Assembly: GCA_903893485.1 (NCBI GenBank) | Contig: CAITMK010000014.1 | Span: 62,001 to 126,000 of the forward strand | Length of the DNA stretch: 64,000 nt | Reading direction: 5' to 3' | From: Candidatus Magasanikiibacteriota bacterium | Lineage (GTDB): Bacteria > Patescibacteria > ABY1 > Magasanikbacterales > 2-02-FULL-50-9b | Shown here: positions 9,349 through 16,690 of the stretch, piece by piece | Layout: every line of letters begins with the position of its first letter | Numbering within the stretch: the stretch's first letter is position 1 | Translations under genes and position numbers: made by a program | Notes under the pieces: generated by a model | Database searches by the model: none | The model's input: only the letters and a program-made list of their open reading frames with translations | What the model was told of the DNA's origin: nothing

Positions 9349-10506
9349 CGAGCCGCACGTTTCAAGCGCCACGAGCGCCACATGATACCGCGCCGCGATT
9401 AATTCCCAACGATATTGTTCCTGGATGCGACGTGCATGTGCAAGCGCCACCGCGCGAACTTCTTCATAGTGCACCACATTACGTTCCAAATCGCGGCTCA
9501 GGCGATCTAAATCGCCAACCGTATTGTACACGTGCATCTCACCAAAAATTTCGCGATGCGCCGGAATGTTCGAAAGCACAAGCGGCACACCAAACGATGC
9601 AACTTCCAAAACCGCAAGCGGCATACCTTCTGAATACGAAGGCTGCGCGGCAACGCGCGCAAAACGCATTAATGTTTTCAGTGGTGCACCGGTTTGTACA
9701 CCGGTAAAAATAATATCCGTGCGCCCTGCTGCCTGCTCACGCAAACTTTCAGCGTAATTATCACCGAGCGCCGCTTCACCAACTAATACTAATTTTAATT
9801 TTGCAAACTCTGGCTCTGTTCGTTTTTTTAAACGAATGAAACTTTCAATTAATTCATGCTGCGCCTTGTCTGGCATTAAACGGCCGACACATAAAATATA
9901 TTCTTCTGGCTGCAAACCAAACGCGGCAAGTGTTTCGTGGCTATCAGCTTCGCCTTCGGCAATTTCAAAAACACCGTTTGGCAGATACGTTGCAATGCGC
10001 CCCCATACTTCATACGAGTAGTCTTGCAAAAAACGACTCGTCACAAAAACTTCATGCGCCGCATGCATGGCAATATATTCGCCAAACCAAAACGCGGCGC
10101 GTGCAATAAAATTCCATTTCGAAAGACGACGATCCAAACAGTGAAACGTTACGAGCACTTGCGTGCGCGGCGCAAAAACGCGCGGCATCCACGCCAAAAG
10201 CGCTGGACCAATACCCTGAAAATGAATAATATCCGCGCCAGTCCACATGGCATGGATCGTTGCAAAAAAAGTATGCGAAATGGTATCCAAATGCTTCGTA
10301 TGAATCGATGGCACATGGACCAGATCGATACCTTGGTAATTTTCAACCAGGCCTTTGGTGTACCAGCGGCGACAATAGGCCGTCACGTGGTAACCAGAAC
10401 GTACCATACGTACTGCCAATTCCTCGGTTGCACGTTCAACGCCACCCCAGAGTGCCGGGATGCCTTTTTGGCCAATATAAGCGATTTTTTTGGAGTGTTT
10501 CTGCAT
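9304..10506 (-). CDS. GT4-family glycosyltransferase
   Basis: 400 residues, two-Rossmann GT-B enzyme. The N-terminal domain begins KKIAYIGQKGIPALWGGVERATEELA, as in Wca/Cps rhamnosyl- and glucosyltransferases that resemble DUF1972 proteins. The C-terminal domain has ILCVGRLMPDKAQHELI and the donor-binding stretch SYSEGMPLAVLEVASFGVPLVLS. It likely adds a sugar from a nucleotide donor to the growing surface glycan at the cytoplasmic face of the membrane. It is the last of a series of same-strand glycan genes (14139 down to 9304). Confidence 0.88.
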   Translation of the reverse strand: MQKHSKKIAYIGQKGIPALWGGVERATEELAVRMVRSGYHVTAYCRRWYTKGLVENYQGIDLVHVPSIHTKHLDTISHTFFATIHAMWTGADIIHFQGIGPALLAWMPRVFAPRTQVLVTFHCLDRRLSKWNFIARAAFWFGEYIAMHAAHEVFVTSRFLQDYSYEVWGRIATYLPNGVFEIAEGEADSHETLAAFGLQPEEYILCVGRLMPDKAQHELIESFIRLKKRTEPEFAKLKLVLVGEAALGDNYAESLREQAAGRTDIIFTGVQTGAPLKTLMRFARVAAQPSYSEGMPLAVLEVASFGVPLVLSNIPAHREIFGEMHVYNTVGDLDRLSRDLERNVVHYEEVRAVALAHARRIQEQYRWELIAARYHVALVALETCGSLEGQSLLRNVRARA

Positions 10507-10557
10507 AGGGCGTTCTGGTATCAGAACTGCCTATAATAGCAGAGATTAGCGATTTTG

Positions 10558-11724
10558 TCAATACTGAGCGCTGAGCACGCTCATAAGCTGTTCATAATAC
10601 AATTCCGGGTCGCGTGTGGCCAAAACTATGCGACGAGCTTGCGCGCCAACATGCCGCGGCGGCGTTGCCAAAATTTTACTTAAAATTTCCGCTAATTTTT
10701 CTGAATCACCCGATGGGAATAGATAACCCGTTTCACCATTTATGATTTGCTCTGGAATTCCACCAATTGCACTTGCCACCACAATCTTCCCGGCTGCCTG
10801 AGATTCCAAAACCACAAGAGAATCATTCTCATACCAAATTGATGGCACCACAACCGCTGCCGCACCTCGTACGTATTCAATAACATCTTCTGGTGATTTA
10901 TCACCAACAAACGCAACATTGGGCGGTCCTTTTTTTGGAACCGGCCCGTCACCAATAATTTGAAATTGCGCGTGTGGTAATTTTTCTGCGGCCGCACACA
11001 AAACCGCAATTCCTTTTTCTGGCACCAAGCGACCAATAAATAAAATATATGATCCATCAGCGGGCGCGGTTAAAATGCTATCCGCATCAACAGGATTTGG
11101 AATGTGCACAAATTTTTCTGTGCGCCATCCGCGAGCCACATGTTTTTCGATTACAAATTTACTTGGCGAAATTATTTGATTGATAAAATTAAATGCGCCG
11201 AGCCGACGATGCAATGTCCAACCAAACCATGCGCCAAAACTTTTGATAAAAGAATTTTGCACGCTGCAACTGATCACATCGTTAAATCCATACAGTGGCG
11301 CATTACCGCAAAGTTCATCAATATGATCATGCGAAAATAATTTCCAGTTCGGACAAATTAATTTATACGCATGCGCGGTAAAAATAATTTTTATATGATG
11401 ACGACGCAACGTCCACAAAACCGTTGGGCCAAGTGCGTCAAAAATGCCGTGAATGTGAACCACATCTGGTTTTGTTTTTTCAATCAGCGCCGATAATGCG
11501 CGGTCGACTTCGCGTGACCAAATGGCGCGCACACTTTTTTGTAAAAATGTTTTTGCATCGCTCACAAAGTATGGTGCAAATTCGGAAAATTTATTTTCTG
11601 GCGCGCGCGTTGAAAAATCAATTACGATATGACCGTGCGATTGTAAAAGTTCGCGCTGTAAAAAAAAGACGCGTTCAACGCCACCAACATCGTGGAAAAA
11701 ATTATTGATGAGCAAGATGCGCAT
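10558..11724 (-). CDS. GT4-family glycosyltransferase
   Basis: About 388 residues. MRILLINNFFHDVGGVERVFF opens the acceptor-side Rossmann fold; ILFIGRLVPEKGIAVL and IWYENDSLVVLESQAAGKIVVAS form the donor site with the E-x7-E pattern of GT4 enzymes. I chose the ATG at 11724 because the conserved fold begins there; upstream ATGs at 11736 and 11763 would add non-conserved residues. The start overlaps the end of the preceding glycosyltransferase gene by 23 bases, indicating translational coupling in a polysaccharide operon. Confidence 0.88.
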   Translation of the reverse strand: MRILLINNFFHDVGGVERVFFLQRELLQSHGHIVIDFSTRAPENKFSEFAPYFVSDAKTFLQKSVRAIWSREVDRALSALIEKTKPDVVHIHGIFDALGPTVLWTLRRHHIKIIFTAHAYKLICPNWKLFSHDHIDELCGNAPLYGFNDVISCSVQNSFIKSFGAWFGWTLHRRLGAFNFINQIISPSKFVIEKHVARGWRTEKFVHIPNPVDADSILTAPADGSYILFIGRLVPEKGIAVLCAAAEKLPHAQFQIIGDGPVPKKGPPNVAFVGDKSPEDVIEYVRGAAAVVVPSIWYENDSLVVLESQAAGKIVVASAIGGIPEQIINGETGYLFPSGDSEKLAEILSKILATPPRHVGAQARRIVLATRDPELYYEQLMSVLSAQY

Positions 11725-12796
11725 ATACCCGTTCATAATCCGCGACCATCGCGCGAATATCAAAATCTTTTTGCGCTTTCACGCGCGCGGCCGCACCTAA
11801 TTCACGCGCGGCCGCTTGGTTTTGCCACACGCGACGAATTGCAACTTGCAGCGCATCGACATCTTCTACTGGCACCAACATACCGGTTACGCCATCATCA
11901 ATTAATTCAGGAATACCGCCCACATTACTTGCAATTACCGTGCGACCCGCGGCCATGGCTTCCATAATTACCAAACCAATTCCCTCCCAACGCGACGACA
12001 TGACCACTACATCCGACGCGGCCAAATACGGCGCCACATCCATGTGCGTGCCCACAAAATGCACGCGATCATGCATGTGATTAATAATTGCCAAATCAAC
12101 TAAACTATCTTTTGCAGAACCTTCGCCGACCAACGTTAATTCCCACGGCACATCACGCAAAGTTGATAATGCATTTAATAAAATGTCGTGTCCTTTTTGT
12201 GGCTCCAAACGGCCGATCGCTAAAAGTTGCATTACCTCACCAAAAGGCGCTGGCGGAATTTGCGCAAATCGCCCAGTCTCGACCGCATTGCGAATAACTG
12301 TAATTTTATCGGTCGGAAAATTTTCTTCTTCAACTAAAAATTTTTTTATGCCGTCGGAAGCCGCAACCACCGCGCTTGATCCGTACGACAAAACTTGCTT
12401 GATACGATGTTTTAATTCACCAATATCAACATCAGTATTTTGCTCCGAAAAAACTAAGTGTGGCACGCGATTTAATTTCGATGCGATCTCGCCCCACAAA
12501 TGCCCGCCAAATAAATGTGTGTGTACAATGTCTGGCTCCAAACGATTCAAAAGTGCGATTAATTCCACCAGCATCACGAGCCCCAATTCCGATGTTTTTT
12601 TAAGCGGATAATATGGCACGCCAAGTTCGCGAATGTCGGCTTCAAGCGGGCCGCCATCAACAATCGTAATTACCGCAAAATCAAACGCGTCGCGATTTCC
12701 ATAGCGCACCAATTCCGTCAAAATGCGTTCCGCGCCGCCGAGCGCCAGCGTTGGAATAATATGCACTACTTTTAGTTTTCGAGTTGCGGTGTTCAT
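11702..12796 (-). CDS. GT4-family glycosyltransferase
   Basis: About 364 residues. KVVHIIPTLALGGAERILTELV is the N-terminal glycine-rich loop; LLAIGRLEPQKGHDILL and SRWEGIGLVIMEAMAAGRTVIAS are the donor-site motifs. The start at 12796 shares ATGA with the stop of the upstream ligase gene, and its own 3' end overlaps the next glycosyltransferase. These two overlaps argue for one coupled transcript. Predicted role: sugar transfer in surface polysaccharide synthesis. Confidence 0.9.
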   Translation of the reverse strand: MNTATRKLKVVHIIPTLALGGAERILTELVRYGNRDAFDFAVITIVDGGPLEADIRELGVPYYPLKKTSELGLVMLVELIALLNRLEPDIVHTHLFGGHLWGEIASKLNRVPHLVFSEQNTDVDIGELKHRIKQVLSYGSSAVVAASDGIKKFLVEEENFPTDKITVIRNAVETGRFAQIPPAPFGEVMQLLAIGRLEPQKGHDILLNALSTLRDVPWELTLVGEGSAKDSLVDLAIINHMHDRVHFVGTHMDVAPYLAASDVVVMSSRWEGIGLVIMEAMAAGRTVIASNVGGIPELIDDGVTGMLVPVEDVDALQVAIRRVWQNQAAARELGAAARVKAQKDFDIRAMVADYERVYAHLAHQ

Positions 12797-14139
12797 AGAA
12801 GAGAGGCCAGACAGAGCCCGACCAGGACCCACACTTTACCATCAAAATAGCCAGTGTTAAAGAGCTGATAGGCCCACAGAGAAATAAACGTAAAAAACCA
12901 AACGGCTTCGAATGCGCTGTGGCGACGCTTCCACAAACGCCAACCCAAACTTATGAGCAACGCCAAAAACGCGATTGTGCCAAGCGCGCCGGTTTCTGCC
13001 ATCACTTTTTGCAAAAATCCGTGCGCATCGAGCGGGTCGCCGTAATCTAATCGAAACGCGGCGGTCTCGCCAACTAATTGAATAAACGTACCCGGCCCCT
13101 GCCCGGTGAGCGGCGCGCGATTAAAATACGTAAGAGCAATGCCGGTTAAATCTGTACGCGTTGCATTGCTGCTGTCGGCCACGGCGGTGTTTTCGATCCA
13201 CATGAAAAATAATGCGACCACGGCAACAACCGCCACAATTGCAACGCGCCGGCGACCCGTATGTTTTCCAAAAAACCACAGCCAGCCCAAACCTTGCAGC
13301 GCCAAAACAATCCATGCAGCGCGCGAAAAAGTTAATGCCGAGACAATTGCAATGAGTGCCGCTGCCCCGCCCCAGAAAATTTTTGCCGCGCGCGTTTTTT
13401 GTTCACTCGCCCACCACACTGCAAACGGAATGATCGCGGTCAAACTTTCAGCGAGCACATTATGATTCGTGCCAAATGGAATGTATCCAAAAATTGCAAA
13501 TGGTTCTGCGCGCGGAAACCCAATGGAGCTGGTCACAAAAATCGAAACCGCGCCCATGAGTGCGCCCGCCAAACATGCAATTTCATACGCAACCGCGGCA
13601 TAAATAATTTCTGCTCGGCGATTTACAAATAATAAAATCGGCAACACGAACGCCAGATACGTAAAAAGATATGGCCGAAAAAATGCTTTAAGCGATGTAC
13701 CAAAATAAATGGGATCACCAAAATATACCGCAGCCGCAACCGCCGCAAACCAAAGCAAAAACCACGGCAAATGATTTTTGATGTGCGCGGGAAATATTTT
13801 TTTGTGATTAATGAAAAAAATTATTGGCGCGGCAACTAACAAAATAATGGCGATAAAATCTACCACTGGCGCTTCGATGCCACCAAGATAAGGCACACGC
13901 GATAAACTTTGTTCACTTGCAAATGAAATTGCCAGCCCCGAAAGCGGTGCCGCCGCGGCAAGCGCATACACACCCCATACTGGCCGTGCAACGACCGCAA
14001 TAAAAATTGCTAACAGCGCAAAAACAATTACCACGCCCGCCCATGAAATATAAAAAGAGGCCGCAATGCTAAGCGCAATTGCAATTCCAAACCACGCTAC
14101 CAATTCCCATGTGGCACGTTCAATGAGCTGCTGTTTCAT
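12793..14139 (-). CDS. O-antigen ligase/polymerase family membrane protein
   Basis: 448 residues with about a dozen hydrophobic segments. The diagnostic loops are PFGTNHNVLAESLTAIIPF and NRAPLTGQGPGTFIQLVG followed by DPLDAHGFLQKVMAETG, as in the Wzy_C family. It probably polymerises or ligates lipid-linked repeat units outside the membrane. It is first in a coupled run with three GT4 genes, so it is probably the polymerase of this cluster. Start at 14139, close to the intergenic terminator of the neighbouring gene. Confidence 0.85.
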   Translation of the reverse strand: MKQQLIERATWELVAWFGIAIALSIAASFYISWAGVVIVFALLAIFIAVVARPVWGVYALAAAAPLSGLAISFASEQSLSRVPYLGGIEAPVVDFIAIILLVAAPIIFFINHKKIFPAHIKNHLPWFLLWFAAVAAAVYFGDPIYFGTSLKAFFRPYLFTYLAFVLPILLFVNRRAEIIYAAVAYEIACLAGALMGAVSIFVTSSIGFPRAEPFAIFGYIPFGTNHNVLAESLTAIIPFAVWWASEQKTRAAKIFWGGAAALIAIVSALTFSRAAWIVLALQGLGWLWFFGKHTGRRRVAIVAVVAVVALFFMWIENTAVADSSNATRTDLTGIALTYFNRAPLTGQGPGTFIQLVGETAAFRLDYGDPLDAHGFLQKVMAETGALGTIAFLALLISLGWRLWKRRHSAFEAVWFFTFISLWAYQLFNTGYFDGKVWVLVGLCLASLL

Positions 14140-14168
14140 GCTGCCCAGTATACCAAAGTTGGGAATAT

Positions 14169-14197
14169 AAAAAAACTCCTTCTGAGGAGTTTTTTTA
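14169..14197 (-). terminator. Terminator of the small coiled-coil gene
   Basis: AAAAAACTCC, loop TTCT, GGAGTTTTTTT: a short perfect hairpin with T tract just after the stop codon at 14202. Confidence 0.8.
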
Positions 14198-14201
14198 TTG
14201 C

Positions 14202-14516
14202 CTACTGTGCAAATCGCAACTCAGCAATTTGTTCGGCGCGTTTTAAATAGCCGACAATTTCATCGTGAAAATTGAGATTATCGTTGCGAAACAGTTGCAT
14301 TTCTGTGGTTAGACGCTGCTCAACGTCTGTTAAGCGTAAATCAATCGCTTCAATCCGTGCACTCAACCTTACTTCAACATCGTCGATTTTGGCAGTCAAA
14401 TTAGTTTCAACTTCATCAATCCTTGCCGTTAACCGATCTTCGACATCTAAAACCTGCTGCGTGGCTTGCACCGCAACCGCGCCAATCATTTCAATAATAT
14501 CACCCTCCTTGATCAT
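14202..14516 (-). CDS. Small coiled-coil protein
   Basis: 104 residues, mostly a heptad coiled coil built from repeats of the form LTARIDEVETNLTAKIDDVEVRL. I know similar short proteins in Patescibacteria but no function. The start is uncertain: the ATG at 14516 has no ribosome binding site, while a strong AAGGAGG lies inside codons 3-5 and would better serve the in-frame ATG at 14489. The DUF1640/tail-fibre-like coil pattern does not allow a specific call. Confidence 0.65.
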   Translation of the reverse strand: MIKEGDIIEMIGAVAVQATQQVLDVEDRLTARIDEVETNLTAKIDDVEVRLSARIEAIDLRLTDVEQRLTTEMQLFRNDNLNFHDEIVGYLKRAEQIAELRFAQ

Positions 14517-14570
14517 AATAAAAAAATATGAATAATTATTTGCACTATACCAAACGAAAAATTTCTGTCA

Positions 14571-14612
14571 AATAAAAAAACGCCGACAGCTCCCGTGGGG
14601 AAACTGCCGGAC
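14571..14612 (-). terminator. Cassette-type terminator
   Basis: On the minus strand CCGGCAG, an inner segment, CTGTCGGCG followed by TTTTTTTATTT. It closes the HAD-like gene. Confidence 0.75.
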
Positions 14613-14636
14613 ATGGGGCTTTGCGCGGTCGCGTGA

Positions 14637-15131
14637 TTAGCCGCCCTGCGCCTCTGCACTGCGCCGGATGAGAACCGCCTCGGTTGGAGGCATCCGCATC
14701 TCTTCGAGCAGCCGTTGCAGCGACACGTGGTTGATGCAATTCCATGTGCTGTAATGGATCGCCACAATGCCGTAGTCGCGCACGCTCTGCACGACCTCCG
14801 CGTTTTCATCGACGACGACATTGACTTCAAGCTCCTGGCACAGCACCGCCTTCTTGGAATCGTCATCGACCACATGGACATTGATGAGCGACGCGGCGAA
14901 ACCGTCGAGCCAATACTTGAGCCACTCCTGCAAGAGATCGGCGTCGAGCTGCTCGCGCCCCGGCTTGGTGACGAAAACAAGGTTAACTTGATGTGAGCGC
15001 ACGGCCCACATCAGTGTCTCGATCGCTTTTGGAAAAAACGGCACTTTGCCGAATCCCCCGCGTTCGAATGCCTCGATTTGCGCGCCGTTAAACAGCGCCA
15101 AAGTATTTGCCACACCAAATGCAATTCGCAT
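14637..15131 (-). CDS. HAD-superfamily-like protein lacking the catalytic aspartates
   Basis: 164 residues. Length and layout match small HAD phosphatases (5'-nucleotidase-like). Motif I should read FDxDxTL but here reads FGVANTL (Gly6 and Ala8 replace both Asp). Motif II is VFVTKP (Thr55), a Lys pair follows VVDDDS (93-94), and motif IV is VVVDENAEVV (Asp108-Glu109). Without the nucleophile the protein should not be a phosphatase; a binding or regulatory role is inferred. I chose the start at 15131, preceded by GGAGGGTGTC. It is a monocistronic unit with its own promoter and terminator, and it opens the GC-richer block. Confidence 0.6.
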   Translation of the reverse strand: MRIAFGVANTLALFNGAQIEAFERGGFGKVPFFPKAIETLMWAVRSHQVNLVFVTKPGREQLDADLLQEWLKYWLDGFAASLINVHVVDDDSKKAVLCQELEVNVVVDENAEVVQSVRDYGIVAIHYSTWNCINHVSLQRLLEEMRMPPTEAVLIRRSAEAQGG

Positions 15132-15165
15132 GACACCCTCCATGAGTTGTGAAACTCGAGAAAAA

Positions 15166-15194
15166 AGCATACCACAAAATGGCCCGAAAGTCAA
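15166..15194 (-). promoter_or_regulatory. Promoter of the HAD-like gene
   Basis: Minus strand TTGACT (15189-15194), 17-base spacer, TATGCT (15166-15171). Confidence 0.75.
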
Positions 15195-15221
15195 GGGTAA
15201 TAGCTGCTTTTTTGTTCAAAA

Positions 15222-15266
15222 TATAAAAATAAAAACAGGCAGCAACTTTTTGCAAAGTGCTGCCCG
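15222..15266 (-). terminator. Terminator of the membrane-anchored orphan gene
   Basis: Minus strand GGGCAGCA, inner ACTTTGCAAAAAGT, TGCTGCC, then TGTTTTTATTTTTAT. Confidence 0.8.
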
Positions 15267-15288
15267 GAGCGAGGACGACGCGATCGCG

Positions 15289-16044
15289 CTAATCGTCATA
15301 CGCTACAGAAACCTTGGTTGAACTGAACTGCGCCTCGCGCTTCATGTCCAGGATAAAGTCCACTGCCTCGCCGTTGCTGCGATACGAAAGCTCGGACTGG
15401 TTGCAATCTGCCACCGCGCGCAAACCATTTTGCACGGTCGTGCGCACCAGCAGGTTGGCATCCTTGGAATACTGGCCGTCGTTGATAACCTTCACACGGA
15501 CCGTGGCGCCACGCTTGCCAAACACGCGGATCAGCGTTTCCGCGCCATCGTACGGACCTTTGGTAATTTGCCGCGGGCACATGTAATTGAGCACGTGCGG
15601 CGCATTATCCTTCGTCCATTCTGAGCGTGGAATCACCTGCGGAATTTGCAACTCCGCAGACTTTTCGGACAAATGGAATGGCGCCCGCTCCGCATATTCC
15701 AGAAATTTCTCGAACGCGACATCTTGCGTCGCCGTGTCGGTTGGCGAGCATGCCATTTGCGCCGCCGTGCCGCCGTTGAACAGCTGCAATTCGCAGTACA
15801 CGTCGTGGATCTGTTCTGCAGACGAGGCGGCCTCTGGAAGTCCAACCGCCACGGATGTCACCGCTTCAATTGCAGGCGTCGGGTCCGACGGCACAATGTT
15901 CGCGATGAGTTCCTGGCGATACACGATGCACGCAATGAGAACCGCCAACGCCGCAGAAATAAGCAGCGCGCGATCAACCTGCCGCGCGTTCCAAAACGAC
16001 CGTCCGATTTCACTTACCGGAATTCCTTTTGGGAATTTTTTCAT
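15289..16044 (-). CDS. Membrane-anchored exported protein of unknown family
   Basis: 251 residues. A polar ~25-residue N-terminus is followed by one span (ALLISAALAVLIACIVY), so most of the protein lies outside the cell. The external part has four cysteines that could pair (YCEL, MACSP, YMCP, ADCNQ) and no recognised domain. GGAGGACTC precedes the ATG at 16044. It has its own promoter, placed inside the 3' end of the neighbouring RhuM remnant, and its own terminator. Base composition is clearly GC-richer than the housekeeping genes. I do not recognise it. Confidence 0.75.
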   Translation of the reverse strand: MKKFPKGIPVSEIGRSFWNARQVDRALLISAALAVLIACIVYRQELIANIVPSDPTPAIEAVTSVAVGLPEAASSAEQIHDVYCELQLFNGGTAAQMACSPTDTATQDVAFEKFLEYAERAPFHLSEKSAELQIPQVIPRSEWTKDNAPHVLNYMCPRQITKGPYDGAETLIRVFGKRGATVRVKVINDGQYSKDANLLVRTTVQNGLRAVADCNQSELSYRSNGEAVDFILDMKREAQFSSTKVSVAYDD

Positions 16045-16072
16045 GAGTCCTCCAACTCGGTGAGGGGGAAAG

Positions 16073-16456
16073 TTACCCGGGCACCATACCGGATTTTGGG
16101 GGTTTTGTCAATGGTGAGAGGGCCAAAAACTTTTGCATTTCGATACAGACTTTTTCGTAGAGATTTTTTTCTGAGACGCGGATTGCGCAGAGACGCTGCG
16201 TGGCCCAAAGACGGAATTGCATGCCACGAACTGCCCGGAAATTCCGGACAGTTGGATTTCGCTCTAATTCACCCTCTTCGTACAGTTTCTGAACATGTTC
16301 AGAAACAGTGCGTTTATCTTTTTGAAAAAGATCGACCATTTGCATAAGACTCAAACACACCGTTTCGTCCTGCAAACGCACCTGAACCTGCAGCGATCCA
16401 TCGGCAGCTTCGTATAAAATAATTTGGTTTTGATGTTCCCCGCCCTGAGACAACAT
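16073..16456 (-). pseudogene. RhuM-family remnant with internal deletions
   Basis: About 127 residues. The N-terminal part (NQIILYEAADGSLQVQVRLQ, then QMVDLFQKDKRTVSEHVQKL and YEEGELERN) matches the start of RhuM virulence-type proteins, which are usually about 300 residues or more. The usual stretch between this region and the motif GMQFRLWATQRL is missing. The part after it is reduced to a fragment resembling the RVSEKNFYQKV region. The frame stays open, so it may be a mini-protein, but it looks decayed. The start at 16456 lacks a ribosome binding site; an earlier frame start exists at 16513. The promoter of the next gene lies within its last codons. Confidence 0.6.
16083..16111 (-). promoter_or_regulatory. 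Promoter of the 16044 gene
   Basis: Minus strand TTGACA (16106-16111), 17-base spacer, TATGGT (16083-16088); lies inside the 3' end of the RhuM remnant. Confidence 0.75.
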
Positions 16457-16484
16457 ATTTTTAAAATTAAAATGGCATGCAAAA

Positions 16485-16513
16485 ACTATGCCCGAACAAA
16501 AACCGAATGTCAA
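16485..16513 (-). promoter_or_regulatory. Promoter upstream of the RhuM remnant
   Basis: Minus strand TTGACA (16508-16513), 17-base spacer, CATAGT (16485-16490). Confidence 0.7.
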
Positions 16514-16551
16514 GAGTGGTTATGCACTTTTTGTGCACAGAAAATTCCGTG

Positions 16552-16612
16552 AAATAAAAAAACACCACACCGCTTGAGCATCCTGGGTAGGATTGCAGCA
16601 AGCAATGTGGCG
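16552..16612 (-). terminator. Terminator of the MopE-repeat lipoprotein gene
   Basis: Minus strand CCACA-GCTTG, inner loop, CAAGC-TGTGG, then TGTTTTTTTATTTC. A second hairpin (GTCACACTCA / TGAGTGAC) lies just upstream. Confidence 0.75.
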
Positions 16613-16690
16613 TCACTCAACTCGTTGTGTGAGTGTGACCCTTTCGGATCATTGCAGAGTCGCCGTTACTGAGGCGCTACTGCGTTGGAA

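Noticed and set aside
9936..10536. 199-codon plus-strand frame opposite the first GT4 gene
   Set aside because: The minus strand has clear glycosyltransferase motifs; the plus-strand product has none.
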